From Streptomyces rimosus (GTDB taxonomy: Bacteria; Actinomycetota; Actinomycetes; Streptomycetales; Streptomycetaceae): a DNA stretch of 64,000 nt. The position numbers were made by a program, and so were the translations under genes. The stretch is from contig NZ_CP023688.1 of the NCBI RefSeq assembly GCF_008704655.1, positions 8,435,001 through 8,499,000 of the forward strand, in the 5' to 3' direction. Position 1 is the stretch's first letter. Every line of letters starts with the position of its first letter. Shown here piece by piece: positions 16,535-25,043 of this stretch. The notes beneath the pieces are model-generated. The model was not told where the DNA came from. It ran no database searches and saw only the letters and a list, made by a program, of their open reading frames with translations.

Positions 16535-17358
16535 TCAGGCGGCCGACGATAGAGCCGACGCCGTCGGTGTCGTCGGTGTGAGGAACGCCTTCACCATCGG
16601 TACGACGAGGTCGGCGCGCCGTGGCAGGTTGTGGTGGGTCGTGCCGGGGAGTACGCCGAGCTGGGAGCCGGGGATCAGGCCGTGCATCTCGACGGCGTGC
16701 TCCAGCCGGACGAAGTCGGTGTCCCGACCAGCAGGAGGACCGGCGCCTCCATGGCGGCCAGCGTCTCGGCGGACCAGCCCTCGAAGCCGTGCACCGTCGG
16801 TTGCAGCTTCTCGGCGAACGCCTCGAAGCGGCCCGGGTCGGGCGCGACCTGGACGTACGCCTCGTACATCTCCTGGAAGTCGCTCTCGGTGGGCATCCGC
16901 GGGGAGCCGGGGCGGGCGTGCGGGTCGAGGATTTCGGCGTGATAGCCGTCGCGCCGGTAGTGCGTGGAGGCGAGCACCAGGCGGTCCACCCGCTCGGGGC
17001 GGGTGACCGCCAGCTGGAGGGCGGTCAGGCCCCCGAGGCTGAAGCCGAAGACGTCCGCCCGGTCGATCCCGAGGTGGTCCAGCAGCCCCACCACATCGTC
17101 GGCCAGACAGGAGAGCGTGGACTCGCGGTCGATGTCGCCGGTGTGTCCGTGGCCCTGCATTTCGACGGCGACGACCTGCCGCGTGGTGGCGAGCGCGGGC
17201 AGTATGCCGCCGAAGGTCAGGTCGATGGTGAGCATGCCGCCGTGCAGGAGGACCAGCGGTTGTCCGGTGCCGTGGATCTCGTAGTACAGGTCCAGCCCGT
17301 TGACCTGCGCGTACCCCGCGGACGACGGGTATGTGGTGGATTCCTGGCCCTCGCTCAT
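16535..17358 (-). pseudogene. Alpha/beta hydrolase with a -1 frameshift near 16725
   Basis: The ATG at 17358 has GGAGG seven bases upstream. One frame codes oxyanion loop LLHGGM, nucleophile elbow GFSLGG and the core up to EAPVLLLVG. There a G appears to be missing from a run (plus strand 16723-16725 reads CCC where CCCC is expected). The rest of the domain, with the acid DTDFV and the histidine GTTHHNLP, continues in the next frame to the stop at 16535. Read together it is an intact hydrolase of about 274 residues. Either the gene is recently broken or the sequence has a one-base error; in the read frame the enzyme would lack its acid and histidine. Confidence 0.85.
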
Positions 17359-17526
17359 GACCCTGCCTCCATGGCTTGCGGCGCACCTGACGACCGGCCC
17401 CCTGGCCCTGCTCGGCCCGGTCCCGGGGCGACTGCTCAGCACATTAGCCGGGGGGTGTGACAACGCCCGCGCATCGCGCCGTGCGCAGGTGGGTAAGCCG
17501 GCGGGTCCGCCGCTGCGGGCCCCGTC

Positions 17527-18702
17527 TCAGCGCCGGGCCGTGACCGTACCCTCCACCGCGAACAGCTCGCCCTCGACGTGGTCCAGCGCCAGCCGCAGCG
17601 CACCCGTGGCCACCGCCGCCTCCCCGAGTACGGACAGGGCCACCTGGGGCGGGCGCAGGCAGTAGCGGGCCAGTTCGGCGCGCAGGGGCTCCAGTACGTC
17701 GTCCAGACCGGCGGCCCAGCCGCCGACCACGACCAGTTCCGGGTCGAGGGCGAGCACCAGCGCCGCGACATCGTGGACCAGCCGCCGGATGAAACGATCC
17801 ATCGCGTCCCGGGCCCGCGCGTCGCCCTCGCGCGCGAGGGCGAACACCCGGGCCACCTGCGCCTCGTCCAGGGGATGCAGCGGCTGCCCGGTCGTGGACA
17901 GCAGCTTCTCCGGCGTGGCCTCGCGCCCCAGCAGGTGCAGCGCGCCGATCTCCCCGGCCGCGCCGCCGAAGCCGCGGTGCAGCCGCCCTCCGATCAGGGC
18001 GCCGGCCCCGGGGCTGAGGCCCGCGAGCACGAACACGATGTCGTCGGAGCCGGCGGCCGCGCCCTTCCAGTGTTCGGCCACGGCGGCGGTGTTCGCGTCG
18101 TTCTCCACCAGGACGGGGCACCGGAACGAGCGGCGCAGCCGGTCGCCGAGCGGCAGCCCGGTCCAGTCCGGCAGGGCCGTACCCAGCCGTACGGTGCCGT
18201 CCGCCTCGACGATGCCGGGGCTGCCCACCCCGACCGCGCGCAGCGAACTGCGGGCCACGCCCGCCCGCCGCAGCAGCTCTGCCACCGCGGCCCGCACCTT
18301 CTCCAGCCGTTCGTCCGCGGGCGCGGTCTCCTCGACCGCGCGCTGCGCGGAGCCGAGGACCCGCCCGCCGAGGTCGGACAGCAGCGCGGCCACCCGGTGC
18401 GGGCCGATCTCGATGCCCAGGAGGTGCCCGGCCTCGGTACGGAAGCGGAAGCGGCGGGCCGGGCGGCCCTGGCGGCGGGCGGCGCCCTCGTCGGCGGGCG
18501 CCTCGGCGACCAGGCCCGTCTCGATCAGACCCTCGACGACCCCCTCGACGGTGGGCCGGGACAGCCCGGTCACCTCCACGAGGTGGGTGAGCGTCGGGGA
18601 GTCGGCGGCGCGCAGCGCGTGCAGCACCACCGCGGAGTTGATCCGTCGCAGCAGGGAGGGGTCCCCGCCGGTTAGCCGCCCCAACGTCCGTCTCCCTCGC
18701 AT
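17527..18702 (-). CDS. ROK family transcriptional regulator/sugar kinase homologue
   Basis: 391 residues from the ATG at 18702. Residues about 15-75 form a winged helix (RRINSAVVLHALRAADSPTLTHLVEVTGLSRPTVEG, cut here only in description), the mark of NagC/XylR-type ROK repressors. The ROK body follows: LGIEIGPHRVAALLSDLGG, VGVGSPGIVEADGTV, VENDANTAAVAEHWKG and FGGAAGEIGALHLLG. The typical zinc CxCGxxGC loop is replaced by LLGREATPEKLLSTTG, so the zinc site is missing or altered and the sugar specificity is uncertain. It is divergent from the TTA-containing hypothetical gene with a 186-bp gap. The start has no clear ribosome-binding site. Confidence 0.88.
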   Translation of the reverse strand: MRGRRTLGRLTGGDPSLLRRINSAVVLHALRAADSPTLTHLVEVTGLSRPTVEGVVEGLIETGLVAEAPADEGAARRQGRPARRFRFRTEAGHLLGIEIGPHRVAALLSDLGGRVLGSAQRAVEETAPADERLEKVRAAVAELLRRAGVARSSLRAVGVGSPGIVEADGTVRLGTALPDWTGLPLGDRLRRSFRCPVLVENDANTAAVAEHWKGAAAGSDDIVFVLAGLSPGAGALIGGRLHRGFGGAAGEIGALHLLGREATPEKLLSTTGQPLHPLDEAQVARVFALAREGDARARDAMDRFIRRLVHDVAALVLALDPELVVVGGWAAGLDDVLEPLRAELARYCLRPPQVALSVLGEAAVATGALRLALDHVEGELFAVEGTVTARR

Positions 18703-18888
18703 TGCGTGTGTGGCGGATCGTAGCCGGTCAGCCGGTGTGCGGCGAGTCCCGGGCGGCGGGCGGGGGAGGGCCGGGAGGCGGCGCGGGGGCCGCGGGCCCG
18801 GCCCCTGCCCGCTGATCGTCCGCCCCGGGAGCGCCCGGCGGCGCCTGACGCGGGGCCAATTGTCAGACCCCGGCGGTTTACTGACGGC

Positions 18889-19341
18889 ATGACGCATGCG
18901 ACCACAGCACAGCACCTCACCGCCATCGACCTCCTCCGCGGCCGTGCGTTCCCGGCCGAGCCGGTCGCCTCCGCCATGGTCGAGAGCGGCCCCGGCTTCC
19001 ACGTCGCCCAGCTGCGCGCCGACGAGCAGCTGTGGGACGCCGACCCCGCCGACGTCGAGGAGACGGCGCGGGAGTACCGCGCCGAGCTGGAGGGACTCAT
19101 ATCGGCTCTCTGCTTACGCTGGGGCGAGCCCGAGGTGCTGGACCTGGCGGACCATCTGGAGCGGGTCGCGATGGGCATGCCCGTCCGGCCGCCGCTCGAC
19201 GTGCTGTGCGGCCAGGTCCCGCGGGTGCACGCCTGGCGCGCCGACGGGAGGTGGATCGCGGTCGGGCTGGGGGAGGGCGAGCCGGAGATGCCGGCCTTCC
19301 GGCTGCTGGCGGCGGTGGGCCGGGCGGATGCGGTGCGCTGA
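18889..19341 (+). CDS. Hypothetical protein with a TTA codon
   Basis: 150 residues, mostly acidic and helical, with no signal peptide or membrane segment; I do not recognise a domain. It looks real: strong third-position GC, Streptomyces-like composition and a start MTHATTAQHLTAIDLL. Codon 76 is TTA (19114-19116), in the segment ALCLRWGEP, so it may need the bldA tRNA for full expression. No Shine-Dalgarno sequence is visible. It is divergent from the ROK regulator and is followed by a minisatellite and a long inverted repeat. Confidence 0.7.
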   Translation: MTHATTAQHLTAIDLLRGRAFPAEPVASAMVESGPGFHVAQLRADEQLWDADPADVEETAREYRAELEGLISALCLRWGEPEVLDLADHLERVAMGMPVRPPLDVLCGQVPRVHAWRADGRWIAVGLGEGEPEMPAFRLLAAVGRADAVR

Positions 19342-19345
19342 GGTC

Positions 19346-19500
19346 CGGGAACGGGGTCTGCGCGCGGAGCGGGCTCGGTGCGGGAATCGGGGTCTGTGCG
19401 TGGAGCAGACTCAGTGCGGGAATCGGGCTCCGTACGCGGAACGGGCTTGGTACGGGCATCGGGCTTGGTACGGGCATCGGGCTCCGTACGCGGAACGGGT
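19346..19500. repeat. 18-bp minisatellite
   Basis: A run of about eight diverged 18-bp units. The clearest are CGGGCTTGGTACGGGCAT twice in tandem, flanked on both sides by CGGGCTCCGTACGCGGAA. Units on the left are more diverged. All frames stay open, but the six-residue repeats they give (RTEPDA-like on the minus strand) do not join a recognisable protein. Confidence 0.7.
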
Positions 19501-19557
19501 GGCGGCGACGGTGCCGCCCGCCCGCCGTGGGCCGGCCGCACCGTCGCCGCCACCCGT
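19495..19557. repeat. 20-bp perfect inverted repeat
   Basis: ACGGGTGGCGGCGACGGTGC at 19495-19514 pairs perfectly with 19538-19557 across a 23-nt loop. It lies between the hypothetical gene and the end of the convergent transporter gene, so it may be the terminator for both. Directly after it a 24-bp unit (gccacccgtgcgggggc and following) is repeated once, to about 19606. Confidence 0.65.
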
Positions 19558-19655
19558 GCGGGGGCTGTCGGGCCCGCCACCCGTGCGGGGGCCGTCGGGT
19601 GCGGGGGCCGCGCGCGTACCGTACGGGCGCGGCCGTCCCGTCGTTCCTGCCCGGT

Positions 19656-21269
19656 CTACTTCTCCCTGTTGTTCTGCTTGTCGCGGTGGTGTGCCCACGG
19701 GTGGCGCAGCCGGATCCAGATGTCGCGGGCATGGCGCCCGGCCTCGGCACGGCTCTGGGCCACCAGCTCACGGGCCTGCTCCGGGGTCTCGACCATCGGT
19801 CCGGAACCGCGCAGCGGCTTGCCCGCCGTCTCGTGCAGGAAGAAGGCCGCGATGAAGCCGATGACACCCGCCACCATCAGGTAGTACGCCGGAATCATAT
19901 GGCTGCCGGTGGCCTCCACCAGCGCGGACGCGGCCAGCGGCGTGGTGCCGCCGAAGAGCGACACGGAGATGTTGAACGCGATCGACAGCGCCCCGTAGCG
20001 CAGATGGGTGGGGAAGAGCGCCGGCAGTGTCGAGGCGGAGGTGCCCGCGAAGCAGACCAGCAGCAGGCCCAGGATGAGGCAGCCGAACGCCGGGAAGAGG
20101 ATCCCGCCCTGCCGGATCAGCAGGAACGCCGGATAGGAGAGCGCCACCAGCGCGACGCTGGACGCGATGAACACCGGGCGCCGGCCCCATTTGTCGGACG
20201 TACGGCCCACGGTCGTGATCGTCAGCGCGACGACGACCATGGTGCCCAGCACCAGCAGCTGCGCGGTCGTGGCGTCCTCGCCCAGCGTCTCGGTCATGAA
20301 GGTGGGCAGATAGGAGGTCACCATGTAGTTGGTGACGTTGTACAGCAGCACCAGCCCCATGCAGATCAGCACGGCTTCCCAGTGCCCCGTGAAGATCTCC
20401 TTCAGGCGGCCCTTGCCCGACTGCCGCGCCTCCTCGACGGGCGCGTCGTCGGGACCGGCGGCCTCGGCCTGCTGCCGCGCCGCCTCCGCCTCCTGCTTGA
20501 AGGCCGGGGTCTCCTCCAGCTTCATGCGCATATAGAGGCCGATCAGGCCGAGCGGCCCGGCGACCATGAACGGAATGCGCCAGCCCCAGCTCTCCAGGCC
20601 GTCCGTGCCCAGTACGGCGGTCAGCACGGTGACCAGGCCCGAGCCGAGGGAGTAGCCGACGAAGGTGCCGAAGTCGAGCCAGCTGCCGAGGAAGCCGCGG
20701 CGCTTGTCCGGCGCGTATTCGGCGATATAGGTCGTCGCGCCGGCGTACTCGCCGCCGGTGGAGAAGCCCTGCACCAGCCGGCAGACGAGCAGCAGCAGCG
20801 GGGCGGCGAAGCCGATGGACTCGTAGCCCGGCAGGAAGCCGACCGCGAAGGTGCTGATCGCCATCATGATCATCGTGGCGGCGAGCACCCGCTGCCGTCC
20901 GATGCGGTCGCCCAGCGGCCCGAAGACCAGACCGCCGAGCGGCCGCACGAGGAAGGCGGCGGCGAAGGTGGCGAAGGTGGAGACGAGCTGGGCGCCGGGG
21001 GAGCTGGACGGGAAGAAGACCTTGCCCATCGTGGCCGCCAGATAGGCGTAGACCCCGAAGTCGAACCACTCCATCATGTTGCCGAGGGCGGCCGCCGTGA
21101 CCGCGCGGCGCACCTGCGGTCTGTCGGTGACGGTGACTTCCTCGACACTGAGCTGGCGTTTGCGGCGGCGCAGCAGGGTGCGCAGCAGCCGGTCGGTTTC
21201 GGAGTTTCTTCCTCCGTCCGACCGCTTGTTCCGCCGGACGCGCGGCGGCTGAGGCTGACCGGTAGTCAT
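19656..21269 (-). CDS. MFS transporter, metabolite:H+ symporter (ProP/ShiA-like) group
   Basis: 537 residues with about 12 membrane helices. A cytosolic Arg-rich N-terminus of about 55 residues precedes helix 1 (AALGNMMEWFDFGVYAYLA), the family signature of metabolite:H+ symporters. The loop 2-3 motif GPLGDRIGRQRVL and the motif RLVQGFSTGGEYAGA, TYIAEYAPDKRRG are kept. A charged central loop (about 265-300) is followed by helices 7-12. Members take up betaine, citrate, shikimate or alpha-ketoglutarate; the substrate is not evident. A 240-bp gap upstream separates it from mug-purB and has no clear gene. Confidence 0.92.
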   Translation of the reverse strand: MTTGQPQPPRVRRNKRSDGGRNSETDRLLRTLLRRRKRQLSVEEVTVTDRPQVRRAVTAAALGNMMEWFDFGVYAYLAATMGKVFFPSSSPGAQLVSTFATFAAAFLVRPLGGLVFGPLGDRIGRQRVLAATMIMMAISTFAVGFLPGYESIGFAAPLLLLVCRLVQGFSTGGEYAGATTYIAEYAPDKRRGFLGSWLDFGTFVGYSLGSGLVTVLTAVLGTDGLESWGWRIPFMVAGPLGLIGLYMRMKLEETPAFKQEAEAARQQAEAAGPDDAPVEEARQSGKGRLKEIFTGHWEAVLICMGLVLLYNVTNYMVTSYLPTFMTETLGEDATTAQLLVLGTMVVVALTITTVGRTSDKWGRRPVFIASSVALVALSYPAFLLIRQGGILFPAFGCLILGLLLVCFAGTSASTLPALFPTHLRYGALSIAFNISVSLFGGTTPLAASALVEATGSHMIPAYYLMVAGVIGFIAAFFLHETAGKPLRGSGPMVETPEQARELVAQSRAEAGRHARDIWIRLRHPWAHHRDKQNNREK

Positions 21270-21503
21270 CTCGTCCTGTCGCTAGGGGCTGAGCGGCACA
21301 TCGGTAACTCCGAGTATCGACGCAAAGGTCGAAATCGGCATAACCAGCATAGGAACGACACGAATGGGGCGAACGCAACGTTTGACGTCTTATCGGCTCA
21401 CTGGCCGTACCCGTACGGCACAACACCACCGAATGGCTCAAACGCTTCGCACAGCCCCACCATCCCGTGCGTCCTACACACAACGCACGCCTTACCCGTA
21501 ACG

Positions 21504-21521
21504 CGGGACTCACACGTCCCG
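21504..21521 (-). terminator. Small hairpin at the end of mug
   Basis: CGGGAC and GTCCCG (6 bp, 6-nt loop) overlap the mug stop codon, similar to other gene ends in this window. The stem is short. Confidence 0.35.
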
Positions 21522-22085
21522 GACGTCACCTTCCTCGGCTTCCTCGTCGAAAGCCGCAGCTCGCAGCCGTGCGTACGCCTCCGCCAGCGCGGCCGGCGGG
21601 TAGTGCGCGTTCAGGCCACTGGGGTTCGGCAGCACCCAGATCCGGGTGTCGCCGATCGTCCGCTCCTGCGGGCCGACCTGCGCCCGCTTGTCGTCGAAAG
21701 CCACCCGATAGGCCGTCACCCCGGCCACGGCGAGCCACCGCGGCCGCAGCCGCGTCACCTTCTCGACGAGGTGCCGTCCGCCCTCGCGGAACTCCTCCGC
21801 GGTCAGCTCGTCGGCCCGGGCGCTGGCCCGCTCCACGACGTTCGTGATGCCGAGGCCGTACGCCAGCAGTTCCTCCTGCTCGGCGGGCTTCAGCACGCGA
21901 GGGGTGAACCCGGCCGCGTGCAGGGTGGGCCAGAAGCGGTTGCCGGGCCGGGCGAAGTGGTGGCCGGCGGCGGCCGACATCAGCCCCGGATTGATGCCAC
22001 AGAAAAGCACCCGCAGGCCGGGCGCCGCCACGTCGGGGACGAGGCGGCCGCGCGCGGCCTGCAGTTCCTCGGGAGTGAATCCCAT
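21510..22085 (-). CDS. mug: Mismatch-specific (G:U/T) uracil-DNA glycosylase, Mug/TDG type
   Basis: 191 residues. Motif 1 is FCGINPG (residues 28-34), which holds the catalytic Asn of the Mug/TDG group, and motif 2 is LPNPSGLNAHY near residue 155, which pushes into the DNA. The core HHFARPGNRFWPTLHAAGF is typical. It removes uracil or thymine from G:U and G:T pairs, important in very GC-rich DNA where cytosine deamination is the main hazard. Its start lies 12 bp after purB on the same strand, so the two are probably one transcript. The C-terminal tail is acidic (FDEEAEEGDVRDV). Confidence 0.93.
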   Translation of the reverse strand: MGFTPEELQAARGRLVPDVAAPGLRVLFCGINPGLMSAAAGHHFARPGNRFWPTLHAAGFTPRVLKPAEQEELLAYGLGITNVVERASARADELTAEEFREGGRHLVEKVTRLRPRWLAVAGVTAYRVAFDDKRAQVGPQERTIGDTRIWVLPNPSGLNAHYPPAALAEAYARLRAAAFDEEAEEGDVRDV

Positions 22086-22097
22086 GTCAGCGGGACC

Positions 22098-23531
22098 TCA
22101 CAGGATGGAGCCCGGCGCGTAGGCCGCGGCTTCGGGGTGCTGCTTGGCGATCTCCTCGATACGGGACACGACGGTGGCCACCTGGTCGGCGGCGGCGCCG
22201 GTGAAGGACAGCTTGTCGGCCATCAGCGCGTCCAACTGCGCACGGTCGAGCGGGATGCGCTCGTCCGCCGCCAGCTTGTCCAGCAGTTCGTTGCGCTCGA
22301 CGCCCTGCTCACGCATGGCGAGCGCCGCGGCGACCGCGTTCTCCTTGATCGCCTCGTGCGCCACCTCGCGGCCCACCCCGGCCCGTACGGCGCCCATGAG
22401 CACCTTGGTCGTGGCGAGGAAGGGCAGATAGCGGTCCAGCTCCCGCGCGACGACGGCGGGGAAAGCGCCGAACTCGTCCAGCACGGTCAGGAACGTCTCC
22501 AGCAGGCCGTCCAGGGCGAAGAAGGCGTCCGGCAGCGCGACCCGGCGCACCACCGAGCAGGACACGTCGCCCTCGTTCCACTGGTCGCCGGACAGCTCGC
22601 CGGTCATCGAGGCGTAGCCGCGCAGGATGACCATCAGGCCGTTGACGCGCTCGCAGGAGCGGGTGTTCATCTTGTGCGGCATCGCGGACGAGCCCACCTG
22701 GCCGGGCTTGAAACCCTCGGTGACCAGCTCGTGGCCGGCCATCAGCCGGATCGTCTTGGCGAGCGAGGACGGCGCCGCGGCCAGCTGCACCAGGGTGGTG
22801 ACCACGTCGTAGTCCAGCGAGCGCGGGTAGACCTGGCCGACCGAGGTGAACGCCCGGCCGAAGCCGAGGTGCCCGGCGATCCGCTGCTCCAGCTCCGCCA
22901 GCTTCGCGGCGTCGCCGCCCAGCAGGTCCAGCATGTCCTGCGCGGTGCCGACCGGGCCCTTGATGCCGCGCAGCGGATAGCGGGACAGCAGGTCCGTCAG
23001 CCGCTCGTACGCGGCCAGCAGCTCGTCGGCGGCGGTCGCGAAGCGCTTGCCCAGCGTGGTCGCCTGCGCCGCGACGTTGTGCGAGCGCCCCGCCATCACC
23101 AGCTCGGCATGCTCACCGGCAAGCCGGCCCAGCCGCGCCAGCACGGCGACGGTACGGTCCCGCATCAGCTCCAGCGACAGCCGGACCTGCAGCTGCTCGA
23201 CGTTCTCGGTCAGATCGCGCGAGGTCATGCCCTTGTGGACCTGCTCATGCCCGGCGAGCGCGTTGAACTCCTCGATCCGCGCCTTCACATCGTGCCGGGT
23301 GACCTTCTCCCGCTCGGCGATCGACGCCAGGTCGACACTCTCCAGCACCCGCTCATAATCGGCGAGCGCCTGCTCCGGCACCTCCACCCCGAGATCCTTC
23401 TGCGCACGAAGCACCGCGAGCCACAGCTTGCGCTCCAGCTTGACCTTGTACTCGGGGGACCACAGGACGGCGAGCTCCGCGGAGGCGTAGCGGCCGGCCA
23501 GAACATTCGGAATGCGGGGCTTGGCAGTCAC
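22098..23531 (-). CDS. purB: Adenylosuccinate lyase
   Basis: 477 residues, full length. PurB cleaves SAICAR to AICAR and adenylosuccinate to AMP in purine synthesis. The fumarase/aspartase signature GSSAMPHKMN (about 265-275) marks the mobile catalytic-serine loop. HKGMTSRDLTENVEQ and MAGRSHNVAAQATTLGKR carry the other active-site histidine and substrate contacts. The start MTAKPRIPNVLAGRYAS is the usual actinobacterial one. It leads a transcript with mug. Confidence 0.97.
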   Translation of the reverse strand: MTAKPRIPNVLAGRYASAELAVLWSPEYKVKLERKLWLAVLRAQKDLGVEVPEQALADYERVLESVDLASIAEREKVTRHDVKARIEEFNALAGHEQVHKGMTSRDLTENVEQLQVRLSLELMRDRTVAVLARLGRLAGEHAELVMAGRSHNVAAQATTLGKRFATAADELLAAYERLTDLLSRYPLRGIKGPVGTAQDMLDLLGGDAAKLAELEQRIAGHLGFGRAFTSVGQVYPRSLDYDVVTTLVQLAAAPSSLAKTIRLMAGHELVTEGFKPGQVGSSAMPHKMNTRSCERVNGLMVILRGYASMTGELSGDQWNEGDVSCSVVRRVALPDAFFALDGLLETFLTVLDEFGAFPAVVARELDRYLPFLATTKVLMGAVRAGVGREVAHEAIKENAVAAALAMREQGVERNELLDKLAADERIPLDRAQLDALMADKLSFTGAAADQVATVVSRIEEIAKQHPEAAAYAPGSIL

Positions 23532-24301
23532 GTGACGAGAGTCTACTGGTCACGTGACAGCCTCGACATCCAGCCCTGTGACCTGGGGAACTGGCTTCTT
23601 CCTTGATCAACTGGAAGGGGTGGGGGCGGGGCGACCGGAGGGGCCCGCGGCCTGGTGAGTCCTGGTGATCTTGTGTGTGGTGTGGGGCTTGGTGATGGTG
23701 GCGCAGTGGCCCTCCGCGTTGAGGCACTCCTTCATCCAGGGCCGGAGCCGTCGGATCGGCCGGCCGCGCAGCGCGGACTCCTTCACCGAAGGAACGGGTG
23801 GTATGGCGCGCCCGTGCTCTTCGGTGGCGGGGAGCTCGCAGAATGATCATGGCCGGAGCGGGCCGGGGTTTCCGACCGGTCGCCGACATCCTCGCCCTGC
23901 GGCCGGGGCTCATCCGGCGGGGCCTGCCCTTGGAGGCGGCGTCCGGGGGCCGGCATCGGCCTGGCTTTCGACGGCCCGGGCACCATGATGATGGTCTGGG
24001 TGCTCGCTACTGCCCGACGGCGTGGCTCGGTCGGGGGGCGGCGCGACGGCGCCCCGACCCCTCCTGGTTCCGATCCCTCTCGCTTCGGACCACCCCCCGT
24101 CCGGGCGCTGGATCCGGCAAGATGACGCAGCGACTCGTCCGGCGCCGATCGTCGCACCAAGGCCCGGCGCCTCCAGCTGTCGTTTCGCGAAGATCTGCGA
24201 GCCGGTGCCCCGACTGTCGCCGGGCCCTGCAGGCACCCACGCCTCTCAGCCAAGTCATGGGCCTCCGTGCCAGTGGGGCCTCGCCCGGAACGGAAAGAAG
24301 C
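23532..24301. other. 770-bp gap with small or decayed ORFs
   Basis: No full gene is recognisable. A palindromic GTCACGTGAC-like pair stands at the purB start (about 23526-23560). One minus-strand ORF (23607-23786) has convincing codon use and is listed separately. The rest has several open frames with no family resemblance. It may hold remnants of lost genes. Confidence 0.5.
23607..23786 (-). CDS. Possible small protein or gene remnant, 59 aa
   Basis: From GTG 23786 the frame reads VKESALRGRPIRRLRPWMKE, then a Cys/His/Thr-rich part (CLNAEGHCATITKPHTTHK) and a Pro/Ser tail. Nearly every codon ends in G or C, as in real Streptomyces genes, and the frame stays open for 25 more codons upstream without a start. 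No ribosome-binding site is seen. It could be a true small protein or the 3' end of a lost gene. Confidence 0.3.
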   Translation of the reverse strand: MKESALRGRPIRRLRPWMKECLNAEGHCATITKPHTTHKITRTHQAAGPSGRPAPTPSS

Positions 24302-24652
24302 ATGGGCCACACTGAAACGGTGCTGCCCACACCGCCCACGCCAGACGATCCCGGCCGGCTCCCCGCCCCCTGGTGGGTCCCTGATGACGGCGTCCTGCAC
24401 GCCCTGGAACAGGAACTCCGCCGGGAACTGCCGCCGGACCACCCGCTGCACGGTGCCCGGGTCCGCGCGGCGGCACGCTGCGAAGCCTGCGACGACGTCC
24501 TGTTCCGTGTCACCGACCGTTCCTTCCGCTGGGCAGTTGTTCATCTGACCTGGAGCGGCCGCCAGGAACAGTCCCCCTGGCCCCGGACAACACCACTGGC
24601 CGACCTCGAAGGCCCGCAACGCTTCCTTCACGACGGCACCAGCGACGCCTGA
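24302..24652 (+). CDS. Hypothetical protein, 116 aa
   Basis: A soluble protein of 116 residues from ATG 24302, with GGAAAG about seven bases upstream. Proline-rich N-terminus, then WVPDDGVLHALEQELRREL, a Cys pair in RCEACDDVLFRV, and WAVVHLTWSGRQEQSPWPRT before the end. I do not know a named domain, but the tryptophan-rich pattern looks like a conserved streptomycete protein. Its last 25 bases overlap a small ORF on the other strand. It sits inside an otherwise gene-poor 1.5 kb. Confidence 0.65.
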   Translation: MGHTETVLPTPPTPDDPGRLPAPWWVPDDGVLHALEQELRRELPPDHPLHGARVRAAARCEACDDVLFRVTDRSFRWAVVHLTWSGRQEQSPWPRTTPLADLEGPQRFLHDGTSDA

Positions 24653-24828
24653 TACTCCAGCGTGACTTCGTAGTTCCGCGCACGTAGGGCCTGTGGCGGC
24701 TGCTGAGCGGCGCTCTGCCCGATCGCACGGAGGACATCGGCGAGCCGGACCAGGCAGTGGCCCACGGCTCGGTTCGGCTTGGCGAGGATGGGATGCGGCG
24801 AACCCGCAGGGACCCAGGGCCGGTTCAC
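24628..24828 (-). CDS. Possible small protein or C-terminal remnant, 66 aa
   Basis: GTG 24828 to 24628. The frame has high third-position GC and a plausible helical segment (LVRLADVLRAIGQSAAQQPP, then RARNYEVTLEYQASLVPS). There is no ribosome-binding site and no recognised domain. The end looks like a natural protein C-terminus, so a truncated gene is as likely as a small one. Confidence 0.3.
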   Translation of the reverse strand: MNRPWVPAGSPHPILAKPNRAVGHCLVRLADVLRAIGQSAAQQPPQALRARNYEVTLEYQASLVPS

Positions 24829-24938
24829 CGGTCGGTCGGCCCACCCCCCTTCCGCGACTCCCCCCTGACCCGCGCGGAGAAGATCAGACGCCCCCGGCGC
24901 CCCACAGCATCAACCACCTGCCCACCTCCCCACAAACC

Positions 24939-24971
24939 GTTCTGCCGTCGTTCACGTGCCGTCTGCACATC
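24939..24971 (+). promoter_or_regulatory. Candidate PHO box
   Basis: Three adjacent 11-bp units, GTTCTGCCGTC, GTTCACGTGCC and GTCTGCACATC, fit the spacing of PhoP direct repeats; only the middle one has a good GTTCAC core. It lies about 75 bp before the secreted lamin-tail gene. Confidence 0.35.
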
Positions 24972-25043
24972 AGGAGGCACTTCGTTTGGATTGCGTCGGG
25001 AGCGTCGTGCCGCCCCATCCTCCGCGACCCCTGGACGTATACC

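Noticed and set aside
18672..19580. A minus-strand protein with RTEPDA-type hexapeptide repeats
   Set aside because: The repeat comes from the 18-bp minisatellite, and the rest is antisense to the 150-residue gene.
19032..23606. A 1524-codon open frame on the plus strand
   Set aside because: It is the antisense shadow of the MFS transporter, mug and purB genes; high GC keeps it open. It has no domain resemblance.
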